The position numbers and the translations under genes were made by a program. Source: Metopolophium dirhodum (Eukaryota; Arthropoda; Insecta; Hemiptera; Aphididae). From it: a DNA stretch of 64,000 nt. Each line of letters starts with the position of its first letter. Within the stretch, counting starts at the first letter, position 1. Shown piece after piece: positions 59,101 through 64,000 of this stretch. Below the pieces are notes generated by a model, which was not told the DNA's origin, searched no databases, and saw only the letters and a list, made by a program, of their open reading frames with translations. The stretch is taken from positions 37,742,270 through 37,806,269 of the forward strand of contig NC_083560.1 of the NCBI RefSeq assembly GCF_019925205.1. The letters run 5' to 3'.

Positions 59101-60622
59101 CTTTGAGCGTTTTAATGGTTTTTAAATTGTTCTTTAGGTATCTGAAAGTGGTATTCACCGTCCTCCAGTTGGAGGAATACACGGGCGTGACAATCAAGGT
59201 GCATTTAGTATCGTATTAAGTGGTGGTTATGAAGATGACATTGACAATGGTGAAGAATTCATGTATACCGGTTCAGGTGGAAGAGATCTGTCTGGAAATA
59301 AACGCACTGCTCTGCAAAGTTGTGACCAAGAACTGACACGCTATAACAGGTAATTTACAGTACAACGATTAATTCAAAATGTATCAATCTTTATTATTAT
59401 TATAATTGTTTTAATATTTATTTTAGGGCTTTAGCTCTCAACTGTAATGCAGATATCAATAATAAAGAAGGAGCAACAGCTGTGGATTGGAAAAAAGGCA
59501 AACCAGTTAGAGTTGTACGAAATTATAAACTTCGTAAGCATTCAGAATATGCACCGGAAGTAGGCAATCGGTATGAATATTTTTTTTATAAAAAAGTTAA
59601 CAGTATTTTTTTTTTAATGATTAAATTAAGTACTTTTAAATATAATTGGTCTGAAAGATACATTGAAATCCAAATATTAATGGCTAAACTTTAATTGTAT
59701 TCTAATAAATTTAATTAATTAATAATGACTAATGAGAAAAATTTTTTTTAAAGCTATGATGGTCTTTATAAAGTTACAAAGTATTATCCAGAAACTGGAA
59801 TATCTGGATTTGTTGTTTGGCGTTTTGTATTAAAACGAGATGATCCTATACCAGCTCCTTGGACCGCAAAAGGCAAAAAGCGTATAGTTCAACTAGGTCT
59901 TGAAATAATTGTGAGTTAAAAAAAGTTGATAACAATTTTAATTATTTTATTATTAATTCAATCATTCCACGTGGTTTTAAAAGTATCCTGAAAATTATAT
60001 ACCTCCTACTGAGCTTGATAATGAAAAATCAGATGTACCCGGTTCTAAAAGGAAAAGAACACTTCAAGACGACACTAATATAGAAAACAATGAGTTAAAT
60101 GAAAATGTACCAAAAAAAAAAGATGAAAAGAAAGCAAAAATGCATTATAAACTGGAAAATGAAGCAGAAGAATTAATCGCAGCTGACTCTGCCAATAAAA
60201 AATATTGGGATGATTGTAAGGCCTTGTTAAAAGACGGCAAAAAAGTATGTAACCATTAAAAAAATTCTTAATTTTACTAACAAATTTATTTTGTAAATAA
60301 TATCCTTTATAGGCATTTTTGGATAGAATTGAAGAAACTTTTATGTGTATTTGTTGTCAAGATATTGTCTTTGAACCAATTACATTAGAATGTGCTCACA
60401 ACATTTGTAAAGTAAGTTTGTTACTAACATTTATTTTGGTTTTTGATACTAACGTAATATTTTTTTGCTTTTTAGGGATGTTTGAAAAGATCGTTCAGAT
60501 CTGAGGTGTACCAATGCCCAGCATGTAGAGCTGAATTGGGAAAAACTTACTCTATGAAGATCAATATTACATTAGCTAATACTCTTTCGTATTTCTTCCC
60601 GGGATATACTGCGGGTCGTTAA
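50123..60622 (+). CDS. Uhrf1: UHRF1, E3 ubiquitin ligase and hemimethylated-DNA reader (12 coding exons)
   Basis: UHRF1 recognises hemimethylated CpG and modified histone H3 and recruits the maintenance methyltransferase DNMT1. Exons: 50123-50272, 57654-57839, 57899-58098, 58156-58505, 58577-58763, 58860-59079, 59138-59349, 59427-59570, 59754-59910, 59984-60244, 60313-60411, 60476-60622; every GT-AG junction keeps phase, giving 770 residues (human protein about 793). Domains in order: ubiquitin-like (1-76; RLFFAGKQ joined to SLFDYSININDCIQL); tandem Tudor (about 119-275; YGVWYMGKI, LMNYNQDYPKERGYWYDVLV); PHD finger (about 302-365; CACSVCGGKEDENKQLLCDE); SRA (about 412-600; GGIHGRDN, YTGSGGRDLSGNKR with the NKR finger, GNRYDGLYKV); RING (701-740; CICCQDIVFEP, CPACRAELGK). 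The start is fixed by homology and an in-frame upstream stop. Intron 1 is 7.4 kb and full of transposons; the others are short. Confidence 0.97.
50794..51316 (+). mobile_element. 523-bp TTAA-flanked MITE in UHRF1 intron 1
   Basis: Ends GGCGCCCTGTGG (50794-) and CCAGGCACC (ending 51316) form short imperfect inverted repeats (GGCGCCCTG/GGTGCCTG), directly bounded by TTAA on each side (50790-50793 and 51317-51320). A reverse copy occurs at 55421-55938. TTAA duplications are produced by piggyBac-type and Kolobok-type elements; the family cannot be chosen here. Confidence 0.75.
52957..53696. mobile_element. 740-bp hAT-type element in UHRF1 intron 1
   Basis: Ends TAGAGTACAGCCCGGTCC (52957-) and the complement of TAGAGATCAGCCCGGTCC (ending 53696) are flanked by perfect 8-bp ATCGGCAG copies (52949-52956 and 53697-53704). 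The interior repeats degenerate ACCAGCCC/ACCCAGACC words and an ATT microsatellite (53341-53370). No coding sequence. Confidence 0.88.
54200..55062 (-). mobile_element. Helitron remnant in UHRF1 intron 1
   Basis: Minus-strand Helitron-like sequence starts at a TTTATATATATATAAATGAATG end near 55062. It includes a GATTAGACCTCTGGGCAGAAG block shared with the Helitron at 9390 and ends in a helicase frame (54569-54246). A clear CTAG 3' end was not found. Confidence 0.6.
54246..54569 (-). pseudogene. Helitron PIF1-like helicase, C-terminal fragment
   Basis: The frame encodes the C-terminal end of a Helitron RepHel helicase domain: GEDVLLPRIPMVPTD, FEFKRLQYPERIAFVITINK, then AQGQSLHVCGLNL, QVYVACSRVKKP and DLFVYAPDG. 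The INKAQGQSL and YVACSR motifs are the late PIF1/SF1B helicase motifs that form part of the ATP and DNA contacts. Walker A and B, the Rep nuclease and the rest of the helicase are absent. The family call is secure. It lies antisense to UHRF1 inside intron 1. Confidence 0.88.
55267..56377. mobile_element. 1.1-kb hAT-type element in UHRF1 intron 1
   Basis: Ends CAGGGCTAGGATTTGTATGC (55267-) and the complement of CAGGGCTAGGATTTATATGC (ending 56377) are flanked by perfect 8-bp CTCATAAG copies (55259-55266 and 56378-56385). ATATGCAT-like words recur near both ends. It contains a nested copy of the TTAA MITE. The termini resemble those of the hAT MITE at 1342-2004 (TAGGG...GGATTTGAATGC). Confidence 0.9.
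55421..55938 (-). mobile_element. reverse copy of the TTAA MITE, nested in a hAT element
   Basis: Matches 50794-51316 in reverse: TTGCCACTTCAATTATAAGA, TGATAGGGTGTATTATATCG, ATTCCCGCAGAATATATTTT and the end GGGCGTC before TTAA (55939-55942). The left flank has decayed to TTTA (55417-55420). Confidence 0.75.
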
Positions 60623-60979
60623 TAATATTGTTTTAATTACTTGTACAAACAACATTTATTACAAAATATGGCAGTATACATTTATTTTTATTTTTATTAT
60701 TATTTTTCTCAGCAAGATCTCTTTGGATAGAACAGAATTTTATTTAAATTTATTTTGCAACTTTAATTATTCATACATTTATATATATCTAATTATACTT
60801 GGAGGTTAAGTAACTCTTAAAAAAAAAAAAAAAAACATTTTGTATTCATGGTTTTCAGTTTTTGTAACACATTCAAAGTTTATTGATGATTTTTATTTGT
60901 GAATTACATTTTTTTTCGATAAATATATTTTTTGAAGACTACATTAAGTATTGGTTATATTATACTTCTATGTTAAGCG

Positions 60980-61018
60980 ATTAAAGTATAAAACAAAAAG
61001 GTTGAATGTACTAATAAA
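60980..61018 (+). terminator. candidate poly(A) signals of UHRF1
   Basis: ATTAAA at 60980-60985 and AATAAA at 61013-61018 lie about 360-400 bp past the UHRF1 stop. The true site needs transcript data. Confidence 0.4.
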
Positions 61019-61082
61019 GTAAAAATTTAATTATCTTTGATTTGTTCATTTACCTAATTACACAAAATGTAACAAATATTAA

Positions 61083-61488
61083 GAGGATGTCATCTCATAA
61101 TTTGTTTTCTGTCTGACCTACTCGTAACATAGCAAATTTACGTTTATCACAACCAACCTTATGTTGTTACTTTTCATATTTAGTGTGAATTCACCTATTA
61201 TTAAACTTAATGGTGGATTTATTTTTAAACTTAAATAACATTACCTGTGTTGTTATGTTGGCTTTTTTACCATATCATTCCAGTGCAATTTATAAGCATT
61301 TTAAAATTGTAATAATTTACAAGCTAAAAAAAAACCTATGTAGCAAACATAGGTAATGTACCTAACTTAAATAATAGGTGAATTCACTGTAATACTAAAA
61401 GTGATACATATGGTTGGTTCTGCTGCATGTAAATTTGGTATGTTGTGTGTGGCTACAGAGAGAAAACAAATAGTGCGTTGACATAGTC
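61083..61488. mobile_element. diverged relative of the 410-bp long-TIR MITE
   Basis: GAGGATGTCATCTCATAATT (61083-) pairs with the complement of GACTATGTCAACGCACTATT (ending 61488). Both continue with TTTGTTTTCT, as in the element at 48471-48880. TIR identity is lower, so this copy is older. Confidence 0.65.
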
Positions 61489-61499
61489 TTAATATACAA

Positions 61500-63480
61500 A
61501 TTGAACTTAGGTAACACCAAAGAAGTAACTTTCTCAGCGCAATACAATTAAAATGCACTGTAAGCTTATTACATCCAGTATTAATTTCTTAACAATGTCT
61601 TAAAACAAACTTATTATATTTTAAGTTTAAAATATATAAATGAATTGTCATGAAATTTAGATTGATTGAAATTGAAATTTTATAGTACTGGTAAAATGTA
61701 GAAAATCGACCCATATTTTATTTTATTTTTGATCATTATGAATTAGCTAAAATAAATTCCAACACATACATTATACATATAAAAGGATTTTTGCAAAAAA
61801 GTATTATTAGTAATGTAGTGTTAAAATATTAAATTGTCAGTTTTGAAAATCCAAAAATTAATAAAACATTAACTTTCTAGTAGAACTTTTTTTAAGTATA
61901 AGGTAAACGGATTGTACACAATATTAATTAAATGTGACCTGGATTCACATCCTTTTTCCTTCTTAAATAATGCATTTTTGATTAGACAAGTGTACCTTTA
62001 CATTTAGCTGAATCACAATAACAAGCCGTCGCCTGCAATGCTTCCAACCTAATATCTGTAATTAGAAGTAAGATCCAGCTGGTATGTTGTGTTCCGAAAA
62101 AGAACTTTACCCACTGAAAACATTAATCATGCGTGCCCTAAACATTATGTAGAAAAAAATTTGAAGTATATGAGCGTTTGAAACAAAACATAGTCTGATA
62201 TTTAATATTTTTATATTATGGCTACTATGATTCTTAGAAATGTTCTAACACCCATAAGCGCATGCACAAGTCAATGGATACGAAGAAAATACTTTTTGCT
62301 GCGGCTGTAGGGCAGAAATTTGATGCTAACATAATCAAAAGAGAAATAAAAATTCACCTTGTTTCGATCGACTTATATATTAATTTTGAAAAGATGAGTG
62401 TATTTGTTAGTTCATTTTCTAGGTTTGCTCAGAAATAGATTTACGACTTTATTTTTAGTTAATATTATATGATGCATAGTAAGTTTATATTTTTATCAAA
62501 ATAAACTTAAACTTGACTTAGTTGTAGATAACGACGAAATGAAAAATATAAGAATCCACTTTTGAGCAAACTTAAAAAAGAGGAATACAAACCAAATTTG
62601 CTTTTCAAAATTGAAATCGAGCTACTGGAAGTATGTTTAATTTTCTTTTGCTTATTGAGCTAAATGTATGAAAAATATGGTTGCTCCAGCCTTCTTCACT
62701 TACAATTTTTGCTTTATAGTGGCAATATAAATAATATATTATTTATATTCTTTCGTATTTTTTTTGTACTATATATTTCCATTTTAATTATTTTTACCAA
62801 ATTTAGAAAACCATTTAACCAGAATTAGTTTTTACTCATAAATTAAGTAAAACGGGAATTTTTACGTAAAATGGGTTTTGGTTTTATGTGTAAGTGGTGT
62901 TACATTAAAATAAATTACTGTAAATAGATATTTTTACAACTTGACATTTTCAGAAAATTTTATTTCTCCAACGACGAGTTTGAAGAAAATGAACAGACAA
63001 AAAAGGATTTGGAAACGTTACAGTTGATGATTTTAACTCACCCAGAAAAGCCTTAGAAACTGAATAGGTAATGTCTAATACCCACACACACTTATGTAAG
63101 TATATTACTCAAGTCTCTGATTTTAAATGTTTGCCAAAACGAAAAGTTACTTAGTGGTTATCATTTTTAGTTTATACAGTGGACTATACTTATTATGGTT
63201 TTCAAAACTGAAATATATGATGTACCACATACAAGGAACTAGGAAGTTGAGCCAATGTATTGACAATTTTTCAGACGTTGAATTTCTTGAAGATAATTCT
63301 AGCGGCTCTGATGAAGCAATAAAATATTGGAGTGAATTGTGAAACTTTAAGAGAATATTGTGAGAATATTATTGATAGGTTTTTATTTTAAAGCTATTTT
63401 ACTGTGCTATTAACGAACATACCCACCTGTTCACAGGACACATTGTATAATATCTAATTGTGTGTGTGGAGTTATATTTG
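61500..63480. other. AT-rich stretch with doubtful coding pieces
   Basis: Acidic exon-like bits occur at 62954-63052 (SNDEFEENEQTKKDLE, ending at TAG) and 63270-63342 (FSDVEFLEDNSSGSDEA, ending at TGA). They share a style with N-termini of some transposase genes but show no domain. No convincing gene model can be built. Confidence 0.3.
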
Positions 63481-63485
63481 TATTG

Positions 63486-63530
63486 AAAGGGCTTAGCCCG
63501 TTAGGTCAATATAAATTAATAAATAAATAA
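63486..63530 (+). repeat. possible non-LTR retrotransposon 3' tail
   Basis: GGGCTTAGCCCGTTAGGTCA forms a small hairpin (GGGCTTAGCCC) and is followed by AATAAATAAATAAT. A hairpin followed by a short AATAA-type tandem tail is typical of insect LINE or SINE 3' ends. No upstream reverse transcriptase was seen. Confidence 0.4.
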
Positions 63531-63864
63531 TTATATTTTACAATCTTAAAATATCCATAGCTTGCTTGAGTCATATCTACTCTGAATCATGTTTGTGAAT
63601 ACAATTATTATTATTATTTATTATATATTATTTGTCAAAAACTTATTTATAATTATAAGAAAACTTTATTTTTAAATTTTATAATTAAAGAGAAAAGTAT
63701 TTCAAATCTTTATAATAATATTATCGTAGTTTTCATATTTGACGTATTTATAGTTTAATTGTCATTTAAAATTTAGAAATATATGACTAATATGTTGTAA
63801 TTTATTATTATATAAATATATCAAAATATATAAAAATAATTTGATTTGTGTTGAACAGTTTAGG

Positions 63865-64000
63865 AACTTTGTCAGTTTTTTTTTCTATAAATATCAATAA
63901 ATTTTTAATTGTTATAGGTTTTTTGTCACATTATTACTGTCACAAAGCGTGAAAATGTAATGCAAGGCTTCTTATATACTGCTTAAATAGCAGTTGAAAA
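63865..64000 (+). repeat. GATTCTGAG-family fragment running off the window
   Basis: Contains the family landmarks TTTCTATAAATATCAATAAA, CGTGAAAATGTAATGCAAGG and TAGCAGTTGAAAA at the window end. Confidence 0.65.

Noticed and set aside
62954..63342. Acidic exon-like pieces possibly forming a transposase or regulator N-terminus
   Set aside because: No phase-consistent gene model and no diagnostic motif; kept only as a note in the stretch annotation.
1..64000. CRISPR arrays, bacterial operons, rRNA or tRNA genes
   Set aside because: The sequence is eukaryotic with spliced genes; no regularly spaced direct repeats of CRISPR type and no cloverleaf or rRNA core sequence was recognised by eye, though a tRNA scan was not possible.

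Overview
The window is nuclear DNA of an insect, most likely an aphid (Hemiptera: Aphididae). It is strongly AT-rich, genes have GT-AG introns, and most of it is transposon debris. The best preserved gene is UHRF1, the maintenance-methylation cofactor, which fits a DNA-methylating insect. The species call is inferred from the overall character of the sequence; no search was run.

Layout. 1-16 kb: repeats and DNA transposons (hAT-type elements at 1342-2004 and 2778-3954, a Helitron at 8906-9797, and a 3.3-kb TIR element at 12418-15749 that has absorbed other repeats). 16.9-17.9 kb: an unusual GC-rich island with an inverted duplication. 19.4-26.2 kb: a 6-bp-unit-free, interspersed TIR repeat split by a nearly complete PIF/Harbinger element whose two genes (Myb/SANT-like and DDE transposase) are converging and both broken. 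27.4-28.3 kb: a decayed fragment resembling the C-terminus of condensin CAP-H. 30.2-30.7 kb: a small two-exon C2H2 zinc-finger gene. 35.2-37.9 kb: an MSL1-like (dosage-compensation scaffold, PEHE domain) locus in which a 0.7-kb three-exon block is present three times in tandem and in frame. 38.1-43.4 kb: an unclassified TIR transposon and a Mutator-like element. 45-49.3 kb: several MITEs and a degenerate repeat array. 49.3-60.6 kb: the UHRF1 promoter and 12 coding exons. 60.6-64 kb: repeats.

How it works together. Only UHRF1 looks fully intact: ubiquitin-like, tandem Tudor, PHD, SRA and RING domains are all present in 770 codons. Its 7.4-kb first intron is a landing pad for four kinds of mobile element. 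The MSL1-like and CAP-H-like loci concern chromatin but carry frame breaks, so they look like decaying paralogues. Ten or more mobile elements could be delimited by terminal repeats plus target-site duplications read directly from the sequence.
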